Positions 52,195-60,315 of a DNA stretch of 64,000 bases are shown here, one piece after another. The notes below the pieces were generated by a model. It was not told the DNA's origin. It saw only the letters and a program-made list of their open reading frames with translations, and ran no database searches. The translations under genes were made by a program, and so were the position numbers. Within the stretch, counting starts at the first letter, position 1. Every line of letters begins with the position of its first letter. Origin of the DNA: Immundisolibacterales bacterium (GTDB taxonomy: Bacteria > Pseudomonadota > Gammaproteobacteria > HK1); NCBI GenBank assembly GCA_026712715.1, contig JAPOPW010000039.1, positions 1 through 64,000 of the forward strand, in the 5' to 3' direction.

Positions 52195-53307
52195 TCAGCG
52201 CGCCGATCCCGAAAGACCGCGCCGGCCACTCGCGAGCCACTGCTCGAATTTCTCCGTGAGCGCCGCCTGGCGGGAGGCCCACCAGCCGGCGTCCATCTGC
52301 AGGGCGTTCGCCATGTTCGCCTCCGCGGTGGGGAGCCTGGCCTTGGTCTCGTCGCCCACCAGCGCCATCGCCGACCGTCGGGCCGGCCCGTAGGTGATGT
52401 ACTTCGTCTGTTCCGCGAGCTGCACCGAGCTCGTTGCGAACGCGATGAAGTCCATGGCTTTCGCGAGGTTCGCGGTTCCCTTGGGGATGCCCCAGGAGTC
52501 GATGTCCCAGAGCTGCCCGTCCCAGACGATCCCGTAGTCCTTTCCCTCCTCCACCATGGGACGGTACATGCGCCCGTTCCAGGCGGAGGTCATGACCACC
52601 GCACCCGAATCGAGGAGCTCCACCGGCTCCGACCCGTCGGTCCACCAGACGATGCCCGACCGGATCCGGTCCAGCATCGAGAAGGCGCGCGCCGGCCCGT
52701 CCTCCGTGTCGAGCGTCGTGTAGACATCTTCCGGTGCGACGCCATCGGCCAACAACGCCCATTCCATGGCGACCCGCGGGTCCCGCCGCAGGCCCCGCTT
52801 GCCGGGGTACTTCTTCATGTCGAAGAAGTCCGCGAGGGTGGCCGGCCGATCGCCCTCGATGCGGGTTCCGTCGAAGGCGACCACGGTCGCCCACACCATC
52901 TGGCCGATGCCGCACTCGGTGAGGGCGCCGGGCATGAAGTCCTGCGCCGCCGGCGTGCCGTCGCTGCCCGCGGCCAGCGCCCCGTGGTCGATCTTCTCCA
53001 GCAGCCCTTCGCGGCACCCGCGGATGAGATCGGACTGCTCGAAGTCCACCACGTCCCAGACGACGTTCTCGGTCGTGACCTGCACGCGGATCTCGTCCAG
53101 TCCGCCTGCGTAGGTCTGCATCGCGACCCACTCGCCAATCCGGCTCCGGTAGGGCTTTACGTAGGCGAGCATCTGGCTCCGGGTGTAGGTGCCGCCCCAG
53201 GAGACGACCGTCAGCTCCTTTTGCACCGGCGACTGGGCCGACGCAGCGGCCACCTGGAACAGGGCCGCCGCCACCCCGGCGGCTCCAAGGCGAAGGAATG
53301 GTTGCAT
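52195..53307 (-). CDS. PotD-like extracellular binding protein (orphan), paralogue 1
   Basis: 370 residues with a Sec signal MQPFLRLGAAGVAAALFQVAAASAQS. It belongs to the spermidine/putrescine-type binding-protein group: ELTVVSWGGTYTRSQM at the mature N-terminus, then TYAGGLDEIRVQV, SGIVWWTDGSEPVELLDSG and VWDGQLWDIDSWGIPKGT. No ABC permease or ATPase of the matching type is nearby. It starts 70 nt after the BCCT carrier gene on the same strand, so both are probably one operon. It has the same length as, and many motifs in common with, the protein at 58989-60101. Confidence 0.9.
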   Translation of the reverse strand: MQPFLRLGAAGVAAALFQVAAASAQSPVQKELTVVSWGGTYTRSQMLAYVKPYRSRIGEWVAMQTYAGGLDEIRVQVTTENVVWDVVDFEQSDLIRGCREGLLEKIDHGALAAGSDGTPAAQDFMPGALTECGIGQMVWATVVAFDGTRIEGDRPATLADFFDMKKYPGKRGLRRDPRVAMEWALLADGVAPEDVYTTLDTEDGPARAFSMLDRIRSGIVWWTDGSEPVELLDSGAVVMTSAWNGRMYRPMVEEGKDYGIVWDGQLWDIDSWGIPKGTANLAKAMDFIAFATSSVQLAEQTKYITYGPARRSAMALVGDETKARLPTAEANMANALQMDAGWWASRQAALTEKFEQWLASGRRGLSGSAR

Positions 53308-53377
53308 TGCCTCGATCTCCCTTGTTCGTTTCTCGTCGTGTGCGTGTCGTGCCGGCGCGGCCGGCCGGACCGGCCTC

Positions 53378-55015
53378 CTAGCCCGCGGGCTCCGGCGCCG
53401 CCGGCCCGCCCGATGCGGGCACCGCGCTCGAGTCCTCGTTCAGGGATTTCACGATCCCGAACGTCATCAGCATCATGATCACGCTCACGGGGAGCGCGGC
53501 CGCGATGGCCGCGGTCTGCAGCGCCTTCAGGCCGCCCGCGAGCAGCAGGACCGCCGCGACGAAGCCCTCGCCGAGACCCCAGACGATCCGGAACCGCTGC
53601 GGCGGATTGTCGTCGCCCATGCTGAGCATGGTGGTGATGACGAGGGTCCCGGAATCGGAGGAGGTGATGAACCAGGTGGCGAGCAGGAACGTGGCAAGTG
53701 CGGCCATCGCCCAGTTCAGCCAGTACACCGGAGTCATGAGCTCAATCGTTCCGTAGAGGGCCGACGAGAGGTTCCAGTCACGCACCAACTGGGCGATGCC
53801 CGCCGTTCCCACCCCGCCGTCCGCCTGGAGCTCGAGGTAGATCGCGTTGCCGCCGAAGATGCACAGCCAGAAGAACGCGATGGTGGTGGGCACGAACATC
53901 ACCCCGAGCATGAACTCGCGAATCGTTCGTCCGCGGCTGATCCGCGCGATGAACATGCCGACGAACGGCGCCCAGGAGATCCACCAGCCCCAGTAGAAGA
54001 TCGTCCAGCCGCCCTGCCAGGCGGACGCGCCCGGCTCGTTGAAGGTCTGGAAGCCCATGGGAATGACGTTCCACAGGTAGTCGCCGACCGTCGTCACGAA
54101 GAACCCCATCAGCCACTGGAACGGTCCCCCGAAGAGGAAGTAGGCGAGCAGCACGACGCTCAGCCAGATGTTCCACTCCGAGATGATGCGGATGCCGTTG
54201 CCGACCCCGGACACCGCGGAGAACGTGGCCACGATGGAGATGATGACGATCAGGATGATCTGGGTGGTCGTTCCCGGGTCGATTCCGAACAGGTAGTTGA
54301 GTCCGGTCGCCATCTGGCTGACCCCGAGACCGAGGGACGTCGCGACCCCGAACACCGTTCCGAAGACGGCCAGCAGGTCGACCGCGTGACCGATGGGGCC
54401 GTAGATCCGGTCCCCGATGACGGGGTAGAGGGCGGAGCGAAGGGTGAGCGGGAGCTTCTTGCGGAACCCGAAGTAGGCGAGGCAAAGGCCGATCATCACG
54501 TAGACCGCCCAGCCGTGGAATCCCCAGTGGAAGTAGGTCACGCGCATCGCGTAGGCTGCGCGCGTCTCGTTCATCGCGGTTACCTGGGCCAGATCCGCGA
54601 AGGGATTGTTCGGATAGCCCCACGGCTGGGTGTTGTCGAAGTAGAACATCGGCTCCGCGATGCCGAAGAAGAGCAGCCCGATGCCGACCCCGGCCGAGAA
54701 CAGCATCGCGAACCAGGAGAAGTTGCTGAACTCGGGCTTGCTGTCGTCGTCACCCAGCTTGATGGCGCCGTGGCGGCTGCACATCATGTAGATGCAGGCG
54801 AAGAGCATGATCGTGAGCGCGCTGATGTAGTACCAGTTGAGCGCCGACTCGATCCACCCGCGCAACGCCGAGTAGATGGAGTTGGCGAACTCGACGTTGA
54901 GCGCGGTGAAGACGACGAACGCCGCGATCATGCCCTTGGAAGCGATCCCCATGGCGGGATGAAGCCCCTTCCAGATGCCGGTCGTCGCTACGAGTCCCGG
55001 GTGTTTCTCTTGCAT
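53378..55015 (-). CDS. BCCT-family betaine/choline/carnitine-type transporter
   Basis: 545 residues and 12 helices. Family marks are AMLFSAGVGIGLLFFGIAEPMFYF, the substrate-binding tryptophan-rich WTIFYWGWWISWAPFVGMFIARISRGRTIREF, and FITSSDSGTLVITTMLSMG. BCCT carriers import quaternary ammonium compounds (glycine betaine, choline, carnitine) or dimethylsulphoniopropionate with Na+ or H+. There is no long acidic C-terminal osmosensor tail, so nutrient uptake is as likely as osmoprotection. ATG 55015 was chosen; the frame is open further upstream but not family-like. It is followed by an orphan binding protein. Confidence 0.93.
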   Translation of the reverse strand: MQEKHPGLVATTGIWKGLHPAMGIASKGMIAAFVVFTALNVEFANSIYSALRGWIESALNWYYISALTIMLFACIYMMCSRHGAIKLGDDDSKPEFSNFSWFAMLFSAGVGIGLLFFGIAEPMFYFDNTQPWGYPNNPFADLAQVTAMNETRAAYAMRVTYFHWGFHGWAVYVMIGLCLAYFGFRKKLPLTLRSALYPVIGDRIYGPIGHAVDLLAVFGTVFGVATSLGLGVSQMATGLNYLFGIDPGTTTQIILIVIISIVATFSAVSGVGNGIRIISEWNIWLSVVLLAYFLFGGPFQWLMGFFVTTVGDYLWNVIPMGFQTFNEPGASAWQGGWTIFYWGWWISWAPFVGMFIARISRGRTIREFMLGVMFVPTTIAFFWLCIFGGNAIYLELQADGGVGTAGIAQLVRDWNLSSALYGTIELMTPVYWLNWAMAALATFLLATWFITSSDSGTLVITTMLSMGDDNPPQRFRIVWGLGEGFVAAVLLLAGGLKALQTAAIAAALPVSVIMMLMTFGIVKSLNEDSSAVPASGGPAAPEPAG

Positions 55016-55633
55016 GGCCGTCGTCCTTTGTTCTCGGCGCGCTACGCGGCGGCGCCGGCCGCGCACGGGCCGGTTCGACCGCCCGGTTTGCAGGCCGTTG
55101 GGATGGAAGTCGAAAGGGTCGTATCCGGACCGGCCGGCGGAGGTCGGCGGCACGCCCGCGATGATGCGTCCGACAATACGCTTTCGAAGGCTGGCGGAAG
55201 ACCGGGCATGCCCGATCGGAGCGAGGGCGCCGTGTACCGAGCAGCGTCCCGTCTCCCGCCGAACTCCGCCGATACCGCCATCTGCAGACCGATACGCCGT
55301 AGTTCGGACCGAGTGTAGCACGCAGGTTCTTTCGGGAACCAAACGCTCACGAGCCTTCCGACAGGACGATCGCGCGCGCCGTTCGCACCCCGTACGATCC
55401 GTTTCATTCGCGTGGAAAAGGACCGGGGACGAGGAGCGCCGAACGGGACGGACGGAGCCGGGCGAGGTGCGCCGGCGAGCCGAGCCGGCTATCCTGATCG
55501 GACGCCGGGGTCCGTACCAAACGTGCCGAAAGATCGAGCTTTCCGAACGGCCGGAACGCGCGGCACGCGGGACGGAGCCCGGGGCTTTCGCGGACCGAAT
55601 CGCCCGTCACGGCAATCCACCGGAAAGGGATCC
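55016..55633. other. Divergent intergenic region
   Basis: About 620 nt separate the leftward BCCT gene and the rightward amidase gene. No recognisable gene is present. The only structure I see is the probable fragment of the dispersed repeat at 55310-55364. Promoters for both flanking genes should lie here. Confidence 0.5.
55310..55364 (+). repeat. Probable truncated copy of the dispersed repeat
   Basis: The stretch TTTCGGGAACCAAACGCTCA followed by CGAGCCTTCCGAC resembles TTTCAGGAACGAAACGCACG and AGGCTTCCAAC of copy B, with two small insertions. Similarity stops after about 55 nt; neither the terminal hairpin block nor the GATGAGTCA start is clear. It appears to be an eroded relic. Confidence 0.45.
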
Positions 55634-57070
55634 ATGAACCAGACAACCGACACCCCATCCACGGACTCCGAGATCGTCTTCTCCCCGGCCGGCGAGCTCG
55701 TGCGCCGGCTCACCGAACGGGAGCTCAGCGCCGAAGAGCTCATGAATCGCTTCCTATCCCGGATCGAGGAGGTGAACCCCGCGGTGAACGCGATCGTCAC
55801 CCTGCTTCCGGACGCGGCCCTCGACGGGGCCCGCGCGGCGGACACGGCGCTCGCTCGGGGGGAGCCTCCGGGTCCGCTCCACGGACTCCCCGTCGCGGTC
55901 AAGGACCTGACGGTGACCCGGGGAATCCGGACCACGTTCGGCTCGCCCATCTATCGCGACTTCGTCCCGGACGAGGACGCGCTCTACGTCGAGCGCCTCC
56001 GGGCGGCGGGGGCAATCGTCGTCGGCAAGACCAACACGCCGGAGTTCGGGGCGGGATCGCAGACCTTCAACCCGGTGTTCGGCGCGACCCGGAACCCCTA
56101 CTCGACGGGGCGTACCTGCGGCGGAAGCAGCGGCGGTGCGGCGGTCGCCGTCGCGTGCGGGATGCTCCCGATCGCGGACGGAACCGACATGGGAGGGTCG
56201 CTCCGCAACCCCGCGTCCTGGTCCAACGTGGTGGGCTTCCGCACCTCGCCGGGAAGGGTCCCGGTCTGGCCCCGCAACATGCTCTACAACCCGCTCGGCG
56301 TCGCCGGCCCCATCGCCCGGCGCGTGGCCGACGCGGCCCTGCTGCTCTCGGCGATGGCGGGTCCGGACCCGCGGGTGCCGCTCTCCATCGAGTCCCCGGG
56401 CGCCCGGTTCGCCGAGCCGCTCGAGCGCGAGTTCGCGGGCACGAGGGTCGCCTGGAGCCCGACCCTCGGCGGGTATCCGATGGATCCGGCCGTGCTCGAA
56501 GTCTGCGGCGCGGCGGCGGCCCGGTTCGAGGAGCTCGGCTGCACGGTCGAGGAGGCGGACCCCGACTTGAGCGACGCGGACGAGATCTTTCAGACCCTGC
56601 GGGCGTTCTCCTTCGCCATGGCCCACGAAGCGCACCTCCGGGACCACCGCGAGAAGATGAAGGACACCGTCGTGTGGAACGTCGAGAAGGGCCTCGCGCT
56701 CGGCGCGATGGAGGTCGCGCACGCCGAGGCGAAACGGGCCGCCCTGCTCGACCGCGTGGTCGCGTTCTTCGGCCGCTTCGACTACCTGGTCTGCCCGACC
56801 ACGCAGGTGCCGCCGTTCCCGGTGGAGACCGACTGGGTGCGCGAGATCGACGGGGTGCAGCTCGAGACGTACATCGACTGGATGGCCGCGTGCTACGCGG
56901 TCACGGTGACCGGATGCCCGTCGATCTCGGTGCCGGCCGGCTTCACCCCGGACGGTCTCCCCATCGGAATCCAGATCGTCGCCCCCCCGAAGTGCGACTT
57001 CGAGGCCCTGCAGCTCGCCCACGCCTACGAAGGAGTCTTCGACTTCGCGGCGCGCCGCCCGCGGCCGTGA
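55634..57070 (+). CDS. Amidase-signature family amidohydrolase
   Basis: This 478-residue amidase-signature enzyme has catalytic triad positions K90 (GLPVAVKDL), cis-Ser S165 (TCGGSSGGAA) and nucleophile S189 (DMGGSLRNPA). The last motif has GGSLR where GGSIR is usual, a normal variation. Family members hydrolyse aliphatic or aromatic amides, carbamoyl compounds or Gln-tRNA substrates; no GatC/GatB neighbours are present, so it is a catabolic amidase. ATG 55634 follows GGAAAGGGA. The region is divergent from BCCT and upstream of SulP, with 73 nt to the latter. Confidence 0.9.
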   Translation: MNQTTDTPSTDSEIVFSPAGELVRRLTERELSAEELMNRFLSRIEEVNPAVNAIVTLLPDAALDGARAADTALARGEPPGPLHGLPVAVKDLTVTRGIRTTFGSPIYRDFVPDEDALYVERLRAAGAIVVGKTNTPEFGAGSQTFNPVFGATRNPYSTGRTCGGSSGGAAVAVACGMLPIADGTDMGGSLRNPASWSNVVGFRTSPGRVPVWPRNMLYNPLGVAGPIARRVADAALLLSAMAGPDPRVPLSIESPGARFAEPLEREFAGTRVAWSPTLGGYPMDPAVLEVCGAAAARFEELGCTVEEADPDLSDADEIFQTLRAFSFAMAHEAHLRDHREKMKDTVVWNVEKGLALGAMEVAHAEAKRAALLDRVVAFFGRFDYLVCPTTQVPPFPVETDWVREIDGVQLETYIDWMAACYAVTVTGCPSISVPAGFTPDGLPIGIQIVAPPKCDFEALQLAHAYEGVFDFAARRPRP

Positions 57071-57143
57071 GGCGCGGCGCAACGGCCTGAGCGACCGTGG
57101 CGGGGCGGGTCCCGCGACCTCGAGCAACGGAGGGCGACCCGGC

Positions 57144-58760
57144 TTGAACTACGACCTCGCCACGCTCCGGGGCGATCTCTTCGGCGGCCTCACGTCCACG
57201 ATCGTGGCCCTGCCGGTCGCCCTCGGCTTCGGCGTCGCTTCGGGTCTGGGGGCGGCGGCGGGCCTCTACGGCGCGATCGCGGTCGGCTTCTCCGCGTCGG
57301 TGTTCGGCGGCACCCGATCCCAGATCTCCGGCCCCACCGGTCCGATGACGGTGGCCATGGCGGTCATCGTCACCAGCTACGCGTCCGATCTCGCCGAGGC
57401 GCTCACGATCGTGGTGATGGCCGGGTTGCTGCAGGTGCTCCTCGGTGTCTCCCGGGTCGGGCGCTACGTGGCCTACACCCCGTACGTGGTCGTCTCCGGG
57501 TTCATGTCCGGGATCGGCATCATCATCATGCTCATCCAGGCCATGCCGTTCCTCGGCATGCCCACCGCGCCCGGAGGACCCATGGGCGCGGCGGCCGCGC
57601 TGCCCGCGGCGGTGGCCGACATGAACGCCGACGCCTTCATCATCGGCGCGGTCACCCTCGCGGTCGCGGTTCTCTGGCCCCGCCGGCTCGCGCGCCTCGT
57701 GCCGGGCCTGCTCGTCGGCCTCGTCGCCGGAACCGGGCTCGGGGTGCTGTGGCTCGACGGCGCGCCGATCATCGGCAGCGTGCCGGCCGGACTGCCCGAG
57801 ATCCGGATCGGAATGCCGTCCGCCGGGTTCCTGCTGCGGGCCGTCGAGCCCGCTCTCATCCTCGCCCTGCTCGGGTCGGTGGACAGCCTCCTCACCTCCC
57901 TCATCGCCGACTCGCTGACCGGCACCCGCCACAACGCGAACCGGGAGCTCGTGGGCCAGGGGATCGGCAACATCGTGGCGGGGCTCTTCGGGGCCCTCCC
58001 CGGGGCCGGCGCGACCATGGGCACGGTGACCAACATCCGCGCCGGCGGCAGCACGCCGGTGTCGGGCGTGCTGCGCGCGCTGCTCCTGCTCGCGCTCGTG
58101 CTCGGCCTCGGCCGCTACGTCGAGCCGATCCCCCTCGCCGCCCTTGCCGGGGTGCTGATGAAGGTCGGCTGGGACATCATCGACTGGCGCCTGATCGCCC
58201 ACGTCCACCGCATCCGGCGCGACCACCTGACCGTGATGGCCCTGACCCTGGGGCTCACGGTGTTCATCGACCTCATCACCGCGGTCGCGATCGGGCTCAT
58301 CGCGGCCGCGATGACCCAGGCGCGGCGCCAGGAGCAGATGGAGCTCGACAGCGTGGTCTCCGTGCCGATCCTCGACCAGACGTTCTTCGACGGCGCGCAC
58401 CATGCGGGGGGGGATGACCCCTACTCGGCCCGGGTCGGGCTGGTGGCGCTCAAGGGAAGCTTCACGGTCGCCTCCTCCAACAAGCTGGCGACCGTCATCG
58501 GAGCCGACATCAAGGAGCACGAGATCACCATCTTCGATTTCTCGGAGGCAACCTATCTCGACGACAGCGCGGCGATGGTGATCGAGCAGCTCATCGAGGT
58601 CGCGCGACGGCAGGAGACCGAGCTCATCGTGATGGGGGCCGCGGGCCGGGTCGCGGAGACCCTGCGCACCCTCGACATCCTGGGGCGGATTCCCCCCGAT
58701 CGGATCGTCGACACCCGCGACGAGGCCCGCGAAGTCGCGACCGTGCTCCTTGGCCACTGA
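57144..58760 (+). CDS. SulP-family anion permease with STAS domain
   Basis: 538 residues. The membrane part (about 1-400, 10-14 helices) opens DLFGGLTSTIVALPVALGFGVASGLG and has the SulP signature region SGPTGPMTVAMA. The C-terminal STAS domain (about 415-535) contains TIFDFSEATYLDDSAAMVIEQLIEVA. Such carriers move sulphate, bicarbonate or dicarboxylates with Na+ or H+. The start is TTG 57144 (NYDLATLRGDLFGG) with GGAGGG eight nt upstream. It follows the amidase gene on the same strand. Confidence 0.93.
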   Translation: MNYDLATLRGDLFGGLTSTIVALPVALGFGVASGLGAAAGLYGAIAVGFSASVFGGTRSQISGPTGPMTVAMAVIVTSYASDLAEALTIVVMAGLLQVLLGVSRVGRYVAYTPYVVVSGFMSGIGIIIMLIQAMPFLGMPTAPGGPMGAAAALPAAVADMNADAFIIGAVTLAVAVLWPRRLARLVPGLLVGLVAGTGLGVLWLDGAPIIGSVPAGLPEIRIGMPSAGFLLRAVEPALILALLGSVDSLLTSLIADSLTGTRHNANRELVGQGIGNIVAGLFGALPGAGATMGTVTNIRAGGSTPVSGVLRALLLLALVLGLGRYVEPIPLAALAGVLMKVGWDIIDWRLIAHVHRIRRDHLTVMALTLGLTVFIDLITAVAIGLIAAAMTQARRQEQMELDSVVSVPILDQTFFDGAHHAGGDDPYSARVGLVALKGSFTVASSNKLATVIGADIKEHEITIFDFSEATYLDDSAAMVIEQLIEVARRQETELIVMGAAGRVAETLRTLDILGRIPPDRIVDTRDEAREVATVLLGH

Positions 58761-58988
58761 CCCGGGCGGAGAACGGGGGAAGCGGAGTTGCTCCTCGGAG
58801 CAGTCGTCCCGCGCCCTCGGTTTCGCGGACGCAATCGTGGGGGCCTGCGCCGGATTGCCGGTTCCGTCCCCGGAGGGTGGCTGAGCCGCGCCCGGCGTGC
58901 CCGTCCCGCCCGCCGCGCCCCGCCCCAGTCCGGTCGCCACGGCCACCGGGCGAGCCTCCCGCGCGACGGATCGCCGGGAGGCGTCCCG

Positions 58989-60101
58989 TCATTCGGCGAG
59001 CCACGCGTCGAAGCGGGACTTGATCCGGTCGTAGAGGCTCGCGTACCACTCGGTGTCCTTGCGGATCGCGGTCCGGAAGTTCGCCGGGCTGGTCGGCAGG
59101 TGCGGGCGCATGTCCACCCCCGTCTCGGCGTGCGTGGACACGAGCTTCATCGAGGAGCGGCGGGCGGGGCCGTACGCGATGTACCGCGCCTGCTCCGCGA
59201 GGGGATGAGTGCCGGTCGCGAAGCGCAGGAACTCGAGGACGTCGTCGCGGCGCCGCGTGCCGCGCGGGATCCCCCACGTGCCGAGCTCGTAGATCTGTCC
59301 GTCCCAGATGATCTCGATGGGATGGCCCTGCACTGCCGCCGCGTCGAACAGGCGCCCGTTGTACTGTGAGGCGAACACCGCCTCGCCACTGATGAGCATC
59401 TGCACCGGCTGGTCCATGGAAGTCCACCAGACTACCTGGTCGCGGATTCGATCGAGCCGCGCGAACGCGAGCCGAAGGCCCCGCTTGGTGCTCAGGAGCT
59501 GATAGAGGTCCTGGCGCGGCACCCCGTACGAACGGAGCGCCCATTCGAGGTTCGCTTCCGGACCACGGTGCAGGGCCCGCTTCCCGGGAAAGCGCTGGAG
59601 GTCGAAGAGATCCCCGATGCGGGTCGGCCGCTCCCCGGGGAACGCGTTCCGGTTGTAGCCGGCCACCATGGAATGAACGATCTGCGCGACCCCGCACTCG
59701 GTGAGGGCTCCGTCGATGAAGTCTCCGGCGGCCGGCGTGCCGTCGGGGGCCGGGTGGAGCTGCGAGTGGTCGAGCGGCTCGAGCAGCCCCTGCCGGCACG
59801 CGGCGCGGTTGTCCGCCATGGTCATGTCCACGAGGTTCCACGCGATGTCGCCGGCCTTCACCTGCCGGCGAAGCTCCTCGAGACCGCCGGCGTAGCGTTC
59901 GGTCTCGATGCGGATCCCGGTGCGTTCGGTGAACGGCGCGAAGTAGGCCCTGAGCTGGCTCTCCTCGTACGGGCCGCCCCAGGTCGCGACCGTGATGGCC
60001 CGATACGGGTCGGCGGGCGCAGCGACCGCGACGGTGGCGGCCCCGGCCCCGGCCGGCAGCGCGGCCGCCGCACAGAGCCCGGCCGCAACGAGCCACCGCA
60101 C
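58989..60101 (-). CDS. PotD-like extracellular binding protein (orphan), paralogue 2
   Basis: 370 residues from GTG 60101, which gives a clean signal peptide (RWLVAAGLCAAAALPAGAGA). It is paralogous to the protein at 52195-53307: shared blocks include TVATWGGPYEESQL, YAGGLEELRRQV, QVVWWTSMDQPVQMLISG, WDGQIYELGTWGIPRGT and RYIAYGPARRSSMKLVS. Frames upstream stay open to 60305 but are not signal-like. No ABC permease is nearby. It starts about 215 nt after the ClC gene on the same strand and may be co-transcribed with it. Confidence 0.88.
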   Translation of the reverse strand: MRWLVAAGLCAAAALPAGAGAATVAVAAPADPYRAITVATWGGPYEESQLRAYFAPFTERTGIRIETERYAGGLEELRRQVKAGDIAWNLVDMTMADNRAACRQGLLEPLDHSQLHPAPDGTPAAGDFIDGALTECGVAQIVHSMVAGYNRNAFPGERPTRIGDLFDLQRFPGKRALHRGPEANLEWALRSYGVPRQDLYQLLSTKRGLRLAFARLDRIRDQVVWWTSMDQPVQMLISGEAVFASQYNGRLFDAAAVQGHPIEIIWDGQIYELGTWGIPRGTRRRDDVLEFLRFATGTHPLAEQARYIAYGPARRSSMKLVSTHAETGVDMRPHLPTSPANFRTAIRKDTEWYASLYDRIKSRFDAWLAE

Positions 60102-60315
60102 GGCACGGGGCGGCGACCCGGGACCTGGCACGGCGACGCCCCGGACGACGCCGGCCGCCCCGGCGGCGGCCTTCACGATGGCAACGGCCCGGGCGACGGA
60201 GACGGGAGCCCGGGCAGCGCGTGCCGCCGTCCCGGCACGCCCGATGCCCGAAGCGGCCGTCCAGGGGAACAAGAGTACGTTGCCGACCTCCATCGCCTTC
60301 TCCACCTGCGGACGT

